A DNA stretch of 64,000 bases from Pedobacter sp. MC2016-05 (GTDB taxonomy: Bacteria > Bacteroidota > Bacteroidia > Sphingobacteriales > Sphingobacteriaceae). The DNA lies in the NCBI RefSeq assembly GCF_026239735.1, contig NZ_JAPIVT010000002.1, positions 310,001 to 374,000 on the forward strand, in the 5' to 3' direction. The first letter of the stretch is position 1. Each line of letters starts with the position of its first letter. The notes under the pieces are model-generated. The model worked only from the letters and a program-made list of their open reading frames with translations. It did not search any database and was not told the origin of the DNA. Positions 1-7,361 of the stretch are shown piece by piece. The translations under genes were made by a program, and so were the position numbers.

Positions 1-7
1 TTTTTAT

Positions 8-226
8 TTAATCTTCTCCCTTTACTAGATCAATCAACGGCTGCAAATCGCCACCACTAAATTCATCGTGCGGATTTTGAAAAGAAACCCGCCAACCTCC
101 AATTTGATATAGGATTTTTCCCCAGTAACAATTATCTACCATAATGCTATAATTATGGCCCCCACCTCCATTCGGTTGGCATATTTCAACCACCTTATTT
201 TCATCTCCGAAAGCTGCAACAAACAT
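8..226 (-). CDS. Small hypothetical phage protein
   Basis: A 72-residue protein if it starts at the ATG at 226; a GTG six codons upstream (244) is an alternative. It is rich in glycine and aromatic residues (a GGGGHNY segment, then Trp-containing strands) and has no membrane segment after the start region. I do not recognise a family. It points away from the structural genes, and the region to its right is the TGTCCAA repeat array, so the array could lie between the early and late transcription units. The upstream flank is outside the window. It could be a chance reading frame. Confidence 0.45.
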   Translation of the reverse strand: MFVAAFGDENKVVEICQPNGGGGHNYSIMVDNCYWGKILYQIGGWRVSFQNPHDEFSGGDLQPLIDLVKGED

Positions 227-382
227 AATACTGATCAAAAACACGTTTAAAATTACTAATATATTTAGTATTTAAGGTTTTGACTTTTCGAGTAATTCCT
301 CAAACGGCTCATTTTCAACGAAATAAAAATACACAAAATTATTTTTCAAAAAACTTAAAAAGAGCATGGACACGTTGGGCAC

Positions 383-639
383 TTGGACATACTTTCTTTT
401 TTAATATACTTATCTTATTTATTATTAGTTAGTTATATCATTATTAACCTATCCAAAAGACTTCAAAACCTGTCCAACGCTGTCCAAGCCTGTCCAAGGA
501 ATACGTTTTTCGCTGTCTTTTATTTTTTCTTTGGACAGGCTTGGACAGGTTTTTGGCTAATTATGAAAGTGTTGGACATAAATTACAATTAATAATCAAA
601 CAGTTACATCTTTATGTCCAACCTGTCCAAGCTGTCCAA
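383..639. repeat. Array of ten TGTCCAA heptamers
   Basis: The heptamer TGTCCAA occurs in plus orientation at 471, 481, 491, 615, 624 and 633, and in minus orientation (TTGGACA) at 383, 531, 541 and 572. Spacing inside clusters is exactly 10, 10, 10, 9 and 9 bases, about one helical turn, so bound proteins would sit on one face of the DNA. Flanks are also similar, with CCTGTCCAAG as a common extended form. The region 245 to 781 holds no convincing gene. Iterons of a replication origin or a repressor/activator operator array are the main options. Confidence 0.85.
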
Positions 640-781
640 CGAAAAACATAAGGTTTGGGAAAAACGATAAATTTTTTCACTTCTTTTCAATTGCTTTTGA
701 AAATGATCTGATAAATTTCCTTATTTTTACATCAGCCAACACCCTCCTTCTATTTTTAAAACTGCGCAACATTCTATCTAA

Positions 782-1291
782 ATGGGCGCAAAAATTCTAT
801 TGCCGGTAAAGGCACACATTAAAAAGTATTTGGAGTACAGCCACGGCAACCAAATGGAGGTTAGCGATCGAGGTTATGCCTCATTTCTTTTGCTTCTGAT
901 GTTGGAGAAGCACAAAAAGCAAGATCCGAGAACCGTTCGGCCTTCGCAAAAGCTTATTGACCACAAAAACTATTTTCCTTATCCGGTTTACATCGGTTCC
1001 AACTACGAAATTTCGAAGGGCCTTTACATTAGCACAGCCAACATCAAAAGGTTTAACGAAACTGTTGATGATTTTTTTCGTGAACAGATGTACAGCTTCA
1101 TCAATCATCCAAATTCAACCGATAAAGTGGTTGACTATGATATTATTCGTTTCCGTGATATGTTCGGGATTAGCGAAGATGAGCTGCCTTTCGATAATTT
1201 AAAGCGCTGGTATTACCGCGAACGTTTGCGCATTGTTTCCAGAAGGAATTTCACTCCGCCATTTACACCACAATACACTTTAAGTTTATAA
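782..1291 (+). CDS. Hypothetical phage protein, late region
   Basis: A 169-residue soluble protein, rich in basic and aromatic residues, with a C-terminal helical part (a FRDMFGISEDELP segment followed by a basic helix containing RWYYRER). No signal peptide or membrane segment is seen. I do not recognise the family. It is followed two bases later by another unknown gene and then by the head protease and capsid genes, so a role in head assembly or in control of the late operon is possible but unproven. The start ATG at 782 is the first in the frame after the repeat array. Confidence 0.75.
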   Translation: MGAKILLPVKAHIKKYLEYSHGNQMEVSDRGYASFLLLLMLEKHKKQDPRTVRPSQKLIDHKNYFPYPVYIGSNYEISKGLYISTANIKRFNETVDDFFREQMYSFINHPNSTDKVVDYDIIRFRDMFGISEDELPFDNLKRWYYRERLRIVSRRNFTPPFTPQYTLSL

Positions 1292-1293
1292 AT

Positions 1294-1725
1294 ATGAACC
1301 ATTACGAAGGCGATAACATTGGTAGCCTACTCTCAGCTGAAATTGCACACCATACCGATTTCGATAATTTTAACCCTGCAGTTTTTAAAGCCGGTAAATC
1401 ATGGATCAAAATTCCATTCAAAGAAGAATCTGGAAGCTTTAAAGGTGGCAACGAAGATTCGGACAATGGCCAGATTTATAGTTATGATGGTGAATTCTTC
1501 ATTCATCGCATTCGAGAAGAAGTAAGAACTGAACTTCACCCCTTTTTAGGTCAGCATGGCGTTTTACGGTTGACCGATTTAAATGGAGAGGTTTACATCA
1601 TCGGCGCTCCCGGTATGTCGGTAACTTTAACCGTTTCCGCCGGTACCGCCGAAAAGTATGCCGGTGAGAATGGAAGTTTATTTTCATTCGCGATTTCTCA
1701 GCCATTTGAGTATTTAAAGGCTTAA
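1294..1725 (+). CDS. Hypothetical phage protein, beta-rich
   Basis: A 143-residue acidic protein dominated by predicted beta strands, with a conserved-looking C-terminal half in which hydrophobic strands alternate with glycine turns (around RLTDLNGEVYIIGAPG, residues about 90 to 106) and an end reading FAISQPFEYLKA. It starts two bases after the stop of the preceding gene, so the two are probably one transcript. The position just ahead of the protease and capsid genes suggests a virion or head-assembly component. I do not recognise a named family. Confidence 0.75.
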   Translation: MNHYEGDNIGSLLSAEIAHHTDFDNFNPAVFKAGKSWIKIPFKEESGSFKGGNEDSDNGQIYSYDGEFFIHRIREEVRTELHPFLGQHGVLRLTDLNGEVYIIGAPGMSVTLTVSAGTAEKYAGENGSLFSFAISQPFEYLKA

Positions 1726-1726
1726 A

Positions 1727-1763
1727 CCTGTCCTTTCAGTAGGGTTAAAATCTGCGTTGTTTT
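1727..1763 (+). promoter_or_regulatory. Two-box late-operon motif, copy 1 (protease-capsid)
   Basis: Box A CCTGTCCTTTC at 1727-1737 and, after 15 bases, a box B variant TGCGTTGTTTT at 1753-1763. The same arrangement occurs at 6669, 9922 and 25033. Here the start codon lies 70 bases after box A instead of 32, and box B overlaps the left arm of a hairpin that runs up to the start codon. It is the least typical of the four copies. Confidence 0.6.
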
Positions 1764-1806
1764 GGGTTCTTGAAATACTGTAAAGTAAGAACCCAAAACA
1801 CAACGC
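1754..1806 (+). promoter_or_regulatory. Long hairpin abutting the protease start codon
   Basis: The arm GCGTTGTTTTGGGTTCTT (1754-1771) pairs with 1787-1806, giving 18 base pairs with a two-base bulge on the right arm and a 15-base loop (1772-1786). The right arm ends at the base before the ATG at 1807. Such a stem would hinder initiation at an ATG that lacks a Shine-Dalgarno sequence, so translational control or RNA processing is possible. There is no T-run after it, so it is not a standard terminator. Confidence 0.75.
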
Positions 1807-2877
1807 ATGAAAAAACAATCTTTAACTGTAGTAGCAAATGATGCAACCAAAACGGCATCAATTTACTTATACGGTATTATTGGCGATTTTTGGAATAACG
1901 GTGATCCCATTACCGCCAAAACTTTTCAGCAGAAAATTTCAGCATTATATACCTACAATCGAATTGATGTTCATTTAAATGGACCAGGAGGCGATGTTCA
2001 CGAGTTTTTGGCTATTTGCAATATCATCAATGCTAATCAGGACAAAATACATACCTGGAATGATGGTTTGTGTGCCAGTGGTTTCTTCTACATTCTAGCT
2101 TCCGCAAAAAAAGAAAATCGCCATACAGCACAAAATGCTATTGCAATGGCACACCAGGCTGGATCTGGTGCATTTGGTAAAAGCAATGATCTTCGCGAAG
2201 CTGCTGATATGCTCGATGTTCACGATGAAGTGTTAGCTGGAATACTTGCAAAAGCAACAGGCAAAAAAGTTGATGAAGTGAAAGCATTATGGTTTGACGG
2301 CAAAGATCATTGGATGACAGCCGAAGATACCCAAACATTAGGCATAGCGACAATTGAAAGCTATGATGCTCAACCAGTTCCTGAAAACATTACAGCAATG
2401 CCATTAAACAAGGTGGCTGCATTTTATACCCCTCAAAACAATCAAGAAAATATGTTAGGATTTAACAAATTCAAATCACTTACTGCACTGGCTAAAGTAG
2501 CAGCCGCAGAAGTAACTGCCGAGCAGGTTACGGCTGTCAACGAAGAAATTGTTGCACAGGAAATTGAAGGTGTAACGTTGGTTTTAGACAGCGAACTCCA
2601 AACAATTACAGCCGATGCTGGGAAAGTACCGTCATTAAATACTCAGATCACTGCGCTTACTACCGAAAAGGAAGCCGAAGTGCAAAAAGTTGTGGCGTTG
2701 ACAGCTGAGGTTGCTGGCCTTAAAAAAGAACTGAATAAACCCGCTGTTGAAGCCTTGGCACCAGTAACAACTGCAACTGATGGAACTCCAGGTACTCAAG
2801 AAGTAACTGCTGAGTTCGAAACACAAACAGATCGCGAGTACAACCAAATCAAAGAAGTAAGAAACTTAATTCCTTAA
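1807..2877 (+). CDS. ClpP-like (S14) head maturation protease with C-terminal scaffold-like region
   Basis: A 356-residue protein. Residues about 15 to 185 form a ClpP-type serine protease: the NGPGGDVHEF segment (58-67), the nucleophile region GLCASGFFYILAS with Ser91, the AMAHQAGSG segment with His116, and a final acidic segment with Asp164/Asp167 before HWMTAEDTQTLGI. Residues about 225 to 330 are Ala/Glu/Lys rich with coiled-coil character (LTTEKEAEVQKVVALTAEV), which resembles a scaffold fused to a prohead protease, as in several tailed phages. The capsid gene follows six bases downstream. The expected role is cleavage of the capsid N-terminus or scaffold during prohead maturation. The start follows a large hairpin directly. 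Confidence 0.88.
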   Translation: MKKQSLTVVANDATKTASIYLYGIIGDFWNNGDPITAKTFQQKISALYTYNRIDVHLNGPGGDVHEFLAICNIINANQDKIHTWNDGLCASGFFYILASAKKENRHTAQNAIAMAHQAGSGAFGKSNDLREAADMLDVHDEVLAGILAKATGKKVDEVKALWFDGKDHWMTAEDTQTLGIATIESYDAQPVPENITAMPLNKVAAFYTPQNNQENMLGFNKFKSLTALAKVAAAEVTAEQVTAVNEEIVAQEIEGVTLVLDSELQTITADAGKVPSLNTQITALTTEKEAEVQKVVALTAEVAGLKKELNKPAVEALAPVTTATDGTPGTQEVTAEFETQTDREYNQIKEVRNLIP

Positions 2878-2883
2878 TCACAA

Positions 2884-4104
2884 ATGAAAAACCTAATTAA
2901 CATCTTTAAATTTGCGCTCTTCTTAGGAATGGCCTACACGGTTGGTGGCCCTATGATGGTCGGCTTAACTGTCGTCGCCTTAATGGTGGCAATTGCGTTC
3001 GGTAAACCAAATACCGCTTTAACTGGTGTACATCGTGCTGATGTTTCGCCAGATGTTTCGAAAATCCAAACCTATATTGGTAAGGTAAAAAAAGGTATTT
3101 ACTCTAAGCTGGTTAACTCAATGGATATCATGAAGGATATCACAATGGTTCCGAACGTAAAGAATACATACATCACAACTGAACTCGTAATTAAGAACGG
3201 CCCAAAACCATATACGGGAGTTTTTAATCCGGTTGGTAACGATATTGATTACGAACCACACACTTACACCGTTCAACCTTTCCAACGCGATTTGATTATC
3301 GACCCAAGAAAGTACCGTACTTCACACTTAGCATACGAGCGTGGTCCAGGTGAAAGTTCTAAAAGCAATACTATTCCGTTTGAGCAGTACACAATTAAAG
3401 CAATATTGGAAAATGATGCTGCAATCTTGAACGATCAAACAGCGTGGAGTGGTTTAGGTAAAGCTGCATTTAACGCTTTCAATGCTGGCACTGTTTACAA
3501 TGCTGGTGCAAGAATCAAATTCACTTTAAATAATGAGGTTCAATACTTTTTCGCTTTAGCGACAACTGTAGCGGGAGAAAGCCCATTAACTACACCTTTA
3601 AAATGGGCTGATGCGAATGCCCTTGCTATATGCGAAGGTTTGGGGACAATTATCAAAGCTGGTCGTGATTCAGGCGATATCACAAATATCATTTCATCTG
3701 CTGGTAAATCAGAATACGAGTTGTTTAAAGCAGTTTTCAGAAAGCATTCAGATGCAAGAAAAGCACTAGGCGTTCAAATCTACTCCGGTTCAGCAAGGAT
3801 GGAAGCGTTAATGGATGACTTTGAAAACAAGGTTGGTAAATACACCGAAAACGATGGAAGTGGCAAAATCTATTTAGCCAACACTAACAAAAAAGCTGAA
3901 CTGGTAAGTGCAACATGGATGTCTAAAACAAACATGATCTTATCAGGTCCACGCCTTAACTTCCTAGGTTTAACCGATGAAGTAAGTGATTTCAACACCG
4001 TAAATGTTATTCCTGATGTTTACACTTTGAAAATGGGTGTAGCTGGAGTTCTTGGTTTTGGTTACCAAGATGGTCGTGAAATAGTAATTACCGACCAAGA
4101 CTAA
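2884..4104 (+). CDS. Major capsid protein (HK97-like, by context)
   Basis: A 406-residue protein encoded straight after the head protease. Residues about 45 to 400 have the mix of strands and helices expected of a capsid protein, with a long central region about residues 140 to 330. There is no catalytic motif. The first 40 residues are strongly hydrophobic (IFKFALFLGMAYTVGG, then a second hydrophobic run to about 40), which looks like a signal or membrane segment and is unusual in a capsid protein; removal by the protease encoded upstream is a reasonable guess. A terminator-like hairpin follows at 4122-4141, consistent with a strongly expressed last gene. The identification rests on position, size and sequence character, not on a diagnostic motif. 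Confidence 0.8.
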   Translation: MKNLINIFKFALFLGMAYTVGGPMMVGLTVVALMVAIAFGKPNTALTGVHRADVSPDVSKIQTYIGKVKKGIYSKLVNSMDIMKDITMVPNVKNTYITTELVIKNGPKPYTGVFNPVGNDIDYEPHTYTVQPFQRDLIIDPRKYRTSHLAYERGPGESSKSNTIPFEQYTIKAILENDAAILNDQTAWSGLGKAAFNAFNAGTVYNAGARIKFTLNNEVQYFFALATTVAGESPLTTPLKWADANALAICEGLGTIIKAGRDSGDITNIISSAGKSEYELFKAVFRKHSDARKALGVQIYSGSARMEALMDDFENKVGKYTENDGSGKIYLANTNKKAELVSATWMSKTNMILSGPRLNFLGLTDEVSDFNTVNVIPDVYTLKMGVAGVLGFGYQDGREIVITDQD

Positions 4105-4121
4105 CTAACTGATTATTTAAC

Positions 4122-4141
4122 GCCCCGATTTCGGTCGGGGC
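4122..4141 (+). terminator. Hairpin after the capsid gene
   Basis: GCCCCGA (4122-4128) pairs perfectly with TCGGGGC (4135-4141) around a six-base loop. The following tract is T-rich only weakly (TAATTTGATAAAT), so partial termination or a mRNA-stabilising 3' hairpin for the capsid transcript is more likely than complete termination, because structural genes continue 14 bases later. Confidence 0.6.
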
Positions 4142-4154
4142 TAATTTGATAAAT

Positions 4155-4493
4155 ATGAAATTCGAAAAAATTGAAGATGCTCAAAAGGCATACGATAAAC
4201 AAGAAACGGAATTAACTAAGCTTAAAACCGCTTTCGAAAAACAATCTGGTGAGTTAACAGCAGCTAAAGTAGCTCAAAAAACTGCAGAAGATGCAGCAAA
4301 AGAAGCTATTGCTTTGGCGAACCAAACACCTTCCGATCCAAATAAGTTATACGCTAAAGTTGGCAAATCAGAATACGAAGTGGTATTTGGTGTTGATGGT
4401 TTAACAAGAGAGGAATTGGCAAACGATTCGAAAAAACTTTCACAGTTAGTTGAATCGGGATCGGCAGCTTTAAAGTTAAAGGAGGATAAATAA
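4155..4493 (+). CDS. Small phage structural or assembly protein, coiled coil
   Basis: A 112-residue protein from the ATG at 4155. Residues about 1 to 55 form an Ala/Glu/Lys-rich helix with heptad character; residues 65 to 112 are a small mixed domain (KLYAKVGKSEYEVVFGVDG). I chose the ATG at 4155 over a TTG three codons upstream. It overlaps the next gene by one base (TAATG) and carries a clear GGAGG ten bases before that next start, which is uncommon in this phylum. A head-completion or scaffold role is possible; no family recognised. Confidence 0.75.
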   Translation: MKFEKIEDAQKAYDKQETELTKLKTAFEKQSGELTAAKVAQKTAEDAAKEAIALANQTPSDPNKLYAKVGKSEYEVVFGVDGLTREELANDSKKLSQLVESGSAALKLKEDK

Positions 4494-5044
4494 TGAAGTA
4501 CGATTCAGTTACAAATTTAGGCCTTAGCTTCGGCGATGGTGATGATAATCCTTCTGGAATATCAGAAAAGGCTTGGTTAATTCCATTGTCTTGGATGAAA
4601 ACCATAGTGAAACCAACAGTTGGAACTACTGCAGGAAGCGTTGTTGCCATTACCGGCAATCACCTGATGAAAGTTGGCAAAGCACCCATCGAGTGTTCTA
4701 TCCTTTTCGATAAAAGTGGTATTAACTGGAAATTGGCTGGTGAGAAATTAAGTAAGATTTTCGAACAAGGTGCTGAAATCTTCGTTCCAAACAATTCGGT
4801 AACCAATTTAGGTACTGCCAGAGGTTTGAAAAACTATCGTTTCATTTGCCTTTTCGGTAAGTTGGATGATAGCGGCCACTTCTATCAAATCGGTTCAGAA
4901 GAAATTTCTGCAACGGTTACTGATGCAGCTGGTGGAACCGGTGTTGGTCCGACTGGTGAGGTAGGAACGAAATTTACTTTACAGTCGTATGCTCAGGCAC
5001 CCGTATTTAGTTATGAAGGAACCATTCCACCAGTAGGCGCATGA
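4493..5044 (+). CDS. Phage structural protein, possible tail tube or head decoration protein
   Basis: A 183-residue beta-rich protein with no membrane segment. The N-terminal half has repeated strands (AWLIPLSWMKTIVKP), the C-terminal end reads GTKFTLQSYAQAPVFSYEGTIP after a glycine-rich loop (TDAAGGTGVGPTGEVG, about 145-160). Size, beta content and position a little after the capsid gene fit a major tail or decoration protein, but there is no diagnostic motif. It is translated by overlap with the gene before it and overlaps the next by four bases. Confidence 0.7.
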   Translation: MKYDSVTNLGLSFGDGDDNPSGISEKAWLIPLSWMKTIVKPTVGTTAGSVVAITGNHLMKVGKAPIECSILFDKSGINWKLAGEKLSKIFEQGAEIFVPNNSVTNLGTARGLKNYRFICLFGKLDDSGHFYQIGSEEISATVTDAAGGTGVGPTGEVGTKFTLQSYAQAPVFSYEGTIPPVGA

Positions 5045-5229
5045 TGGAAAAGCTAAAATTCGAACCAAGCCCCGCAATAAAAGGTAAATACAAAATCGTG
5101 AATACGGTTTTCCCGATTTACCAATCGAAGATTGGCAGGATTGATTTTAGGGAAATCACTTTGGAAGAGGCGAAAGCTTTGGAAGAAATGAAAGATCCTT
5201 ATATCCAGAAAGAAAAAGCTTCTTCATAG
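5041..5229 (+). CDS. Small hypothetical phage protein
   Basis: A 62-residue charged protein that begins with two Met codons at 5041 and 5044 and overlaps the preceding stop codon. It has a strand-rich N-terminal half (FEPSPAIKGKYKIVNTVFPI) and a helical acidic end (TLEEAKALEEMKDPYIQKE). Translational coupling and an intrinsic terminator 30 bases after its stop show it is the last gene of the capsid operon. Family unknown. Confidence 0.7.
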   Translation: MMEKLKFEPSPAIKGKYKIVNTVFPIYQSKIGRIDFREITLEEAKALEEMKDPYIQKEKASS

Positions 5230-5259
5230 TTTTTAGTTTTAATATTTGGTTAGTTGAAA

Positions 5260-5286
5260 GCCACTCGCGATGAGTGGCTTTTTTTG
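5260..5286 (+). terminator. Intrinsic terminator of the capsid operon
   Basis: AGCCACTC (5260-5267) pairs with GAGTGGCT (5273-5280) around a five-base loop and is followed by TTTTT. The same stem sequence GCCACTC/GAGTGGC recurs in the terminator at 6642, so the two look related by duplication or exchange. It separates the capsid operon from the cargo-type gene at 5333. Confidence 0.88.
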
Positions 5287-5309
5287 TTGCTGCCGTTTTG
5301 TTAGTTTTG
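5283..5309 (+). promoter_or_regulatory. Candidate host-type promoter for the cargo gene
   Basis: TAGTTTTG at 5302-5309 matches the Bacteroidota -7 consensus TAnnTTTG. A TTTG at 5283-5286 could be the -33 element, but the spacer of 15 bases is shorter than usual. It sits between a terminator and the gene at 5333, which needs a promoter of its own. Confidence 0.4.
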
Positions 5310-5332
5310 GAAACTAAATAAATAAGGTTCTC

Positions 5333-6184
5333 ATGAAAAAAATATCTCTACTGGCTGGCTTTATAGCTGCACATTTTATTTGCTTTGCTCAATTCACTGC
5401 ATACTATCCAAGCGGCAAAAAAATCCCCTACAAACTTTCTAGTATTAATAACATGAAAGATTCACTTGGTATAAAGGATGTAGACGTAGTTGATAATCCT
5501 TACGGTACAGTTTTATATAAAAAGTTGACTAATGTTCCAGTATTCCTATTTTTTCACAAAAGGGACGATTTAACTAAATTACCGTTAATGTTGAAAGCCT
5601 ACGATTACCAGAAACATATAAATTCATACTCGTACTATTACGATATAAAAAAAATGATTGATAGCGGGGTTCTTACGAAATCCTATTTAATAAACTCTTT
5701 TGGTCAGCCTACTTCTAAATATCTTAATGATGATAACCAGGAGGTTTGGATTTTTAAGAAGAACAACGCAAGAATAAAGTTTAATGATACTATAGCGAAC
5801 CAAGTTGACATTATTAACTATAAAACAATTGATACTCATAAACTAGCAATTACTGATTTTTCGGTTACTGGCGAAGACTATTCAATAGGGTTTGATATCA
5901 CTTTTTCAAATCTTTCGACGAAAACAATTAAATATCTTTACATCAATGTAACAGCAAAAAATCCTGTCAAGGATGTTGTAGGGACCAAAATGGTTAGGGC
6001 TATCGGACCAATAAAACCTAATGAATCAAGCCTATATAATTTTGAGAACACCTTTTTTTCTTCTACTGCTGAATACCTGCACATTAATAGTATAAAAATA
6101 CAGTATATGGATGGATCAGTTAAATTACTGACTAAATCACAAGTGGACTCGATTAAAATTACTGATTGGAGTAGAGTTGAATAG
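5333..6184 (+). CDS. Secreted protein, probable prophage cargo gene (moron)
   Basis: A 283-residue protein with a signal peptide (MKKISLLAGFIAAHFICFAQ, predicted cut after about residue 19) and a mature part of two regions: about 20 to 160, and a beta domain about 165 to 260 (ITDFSVTGEDYSIGFDITFSN) that resembles extracellular or periplasmic beta-sandwich domains dealing with protein comparison of bound ligands; no catalytic motif is seen. Transcription is insulated: a strong terminator lies just upstream and a Bacteroidota-type -7 box at 5302. This is the layout of a cargo gene expressed from the lysogen, not a virion gene. Function unknown. Confidence 0.8.
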   Translation: MKKISLLAGFIAAHFICFAQFTAYYPSGKKIPYKLSSINNMKDSLGIKDVDVVDNPYGTVLYKKLTNVPVFLFFHKRDDLTKLPLMLKAYDYQKHINSYSYYYDIKKMIDSGVLTKSYLINSFGQPTSKYLNDDNQEVWIFKKNNARIKFNDTIANQVDIINYKTIDTHKLAITDFSVTGEDYSIGFDITFSNLSTKTIKYLYINVTAKNPVKDVVGTKMVRAIGPIKPNESSLYNFENTFFSSTAEYLHINSIKIQYMDGSVKLLTKSQVDSIKITDWSRVE

Positions 6185-6314
6185 CAGCTACTTTTTATTT
6201 AGGATGAGAAAAAAATGAGTATTCATCCTATTGTGATAAATCAAAACGTTTAGGATTTGTAGTTTAAATAAGGCATTTTATGCGACCGTTTAAACTAAAT
6301 TAACTAAACTAATT

Positions 6315-6635
6315 ATGACAACTCCTAACAAAACTAGCGCAATCTCAGTACAATCAACAAACGAGCAATTTGAAACAATTTCCATTACACTTAAAAAAGG
6401 GATGGTAAAACCTCAACAACTTCATGTATTATTAGAATTTCTTTTGGTGTGTAGACCTTACCATGCATTAAAAATCATCCATAATATGGGTTTGGTATTT
6501 TCGCAAAGCGAGGAACTTCAGGAAATGGATTTGAAACAAAACCATGCATTAAAAGAAGTTTTGCATCTGTTTACCAATCTTTGGGCCGCAGAGCATAACC
6601 AATTTGAGCCAATGGATTTGGATTTGTTTCATTAG
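6315..6635 (+). CDS. Hypothetical protein, small helical
   Basis: A 106-residue mostly helical protein. After a polar N-terminus, residues about 25 to 95 are helices with hydrophobic faces (QQLHVLLEFLLVCRPYHALKII) and an acidic end. No membrane segment or known domain. It stands alone between the cargo gene and a terminator at 6642, with a 130-base upstream gap that contains a short AACTAA/TAAACTAA repeat but no clear promoter. It could be a second cargo gene or a regulator. Family unknown. Confidence 0.65.
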   Translation: MTTPNKTSAISVQSTNEQFETISITLKKGMVKPQQLHVLLEFLLVCRPYHALKIIHNMGLVFSQSEELQEMDLKQNHALKEVLHLFTNLWAAEHNQFEPMDLDLFH

Positions 6636-6641
6636 TATTTT

Positions 6642-6664
6642 GCCACTCAATGAGTGGCTTTTTT
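6642..6664 (+). terminator. Intrinsic terminator after the small helical gene
   Basis: GCCACTC (6642-6648) pairs with GAGTGGC (6652-6658), loop AAT, followed by a run of T residues (6659-6664). The stem is the same as in the terminator at 5260. It closes the non-structural insert and precedes the packaging operon by fewer than ten bases. Confidence 0.88.
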
Positions 6665-6668
6665 ATTG

Positions 6669-6705
6669 CCTGTCCTTTCCTTCTTACCTTTCCTTATCGA
6701 TCTTT
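6669..6705 (+). promoter_or_regulatory. Two-box late-operon motif, copy 2 (packaging operon)
   Basis: Box A CCTGTCCTTTC (6669-6679), 15 bases, then TATCGATCTTT (6695-6705), then five bases before the ATG at 6711. Box A ends exactly 32 bases before the start codon, as in copies 3 and 4. It lies directly after a terminator, where a promoter for the packaging genes is needed. If box A and box B are -35 and -10 type elements, transcription would start at or near the ATG. Confidence 0.7.
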
Positions 6706-6710
6706 AAACC

Positions 6711-7361
6711 ATGCAGGATTTCAATGCGTGGTTACAAAGCGGCCAAAATTATGATGTTGGTTTAGCCTTATATGCAAAGCATGGGCAGAGTGATTTTTTG
6801 AAGAAATTATTCGCCGATGGACCAACGCCATTTAATAAATCAAAGTTGGTGGCAGAGTTATCGAAACTCGCCCCAACTCCACCTGCCATTCCGGAAATAC
6901 TTAAAATACCGGTAACGGAATTATCGGAATCCAAAGCGGAACAATCGGAATTAGCGGAATTTGAAGCTAAAAAGCAAAACGCCGAAAACCACAAATACTA
7001 TCTGGCTTTCCAGGAAGATAATAAAACCCTATACCGGCAAATCGAACGGAATATGTTTATGCTCGATGCATCTATTGAGCAACCAATTCTTTTGACTACT
7101 GCAAAAAACATACTTCACCTGCATAAAAAGATTAAGGATAATTATCGGATGATAGATCATTTTGATGAAGTCGGTTACTTCCCTTTCCAAAAAACAAAAG
7201 TTTTGCTTACCGATGAAGCGCAACTGATTTACCAAAGTTTGAGCAAAGCCCGCAAACGCCTGGCATCAGGTATCTGTAAGGATGCAGTAAAAACCAAAAA
7301 ATTGATTGAAAGTAAATTGGCAAGGCTTGCCGAAATAAACGGAAAGGCTGCAGATGAATAA
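6711..7361 (+). CDS. Hypothetical phage protein upstream of terminase
   Basis: A 216-residue helical, charged protein. A short N-terminal domain (1-60) is followed by a Pro-rich linker (SKLAPTPPAIPEILKIP), a coiled-coil-like acidic stretch (residues 70-95) and a basic helical C-terminal domain (120-210). It overlaps the next gene by eight bases and is the first gene of the packaging operon. It might cooperate with the terminase; I do not recognise the family. Confidence 0.75.
   Translation: MQDFNAWLQSGQNYDVGLALYAKHGQSDFLKKLFADGPTPFNKSKLVAELSKLAPTPPAIPEILKIPVTELSESKAEQSELAEFEAKKQNAENHKYYLAFQEDNKTLYRQIERNMFMLDASIEQPILLTTAKNILHLHKKIKDNYRMIDHFDEVGYFPFQKTKVLLTDEAQLIYQSLSKARKRLASGICKDAVKTKKLIESKLARLAEINGKAADE

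Noticed and set aside
383..592. Reading frame of 69 codons with hydrophobic start
   Set aside because: It overlaps the TGTCCAA array, and its sequence mirrors the repeats (VQACPRN and WTGF segments); the array explains it better than a gene.
740..781. Further copy of the two-box motif before the gene at 782
   Set aside because: A TCCTT and TGCG are present but spacing (18 instead of 22 bases) and both boxes are too divergent to count.
6200..6230. Terminator after the cargo gene
   Set aside because: TAGGATGA and TCATCCTA can pair with a 15-base loop, but no T-run follows in either direction.
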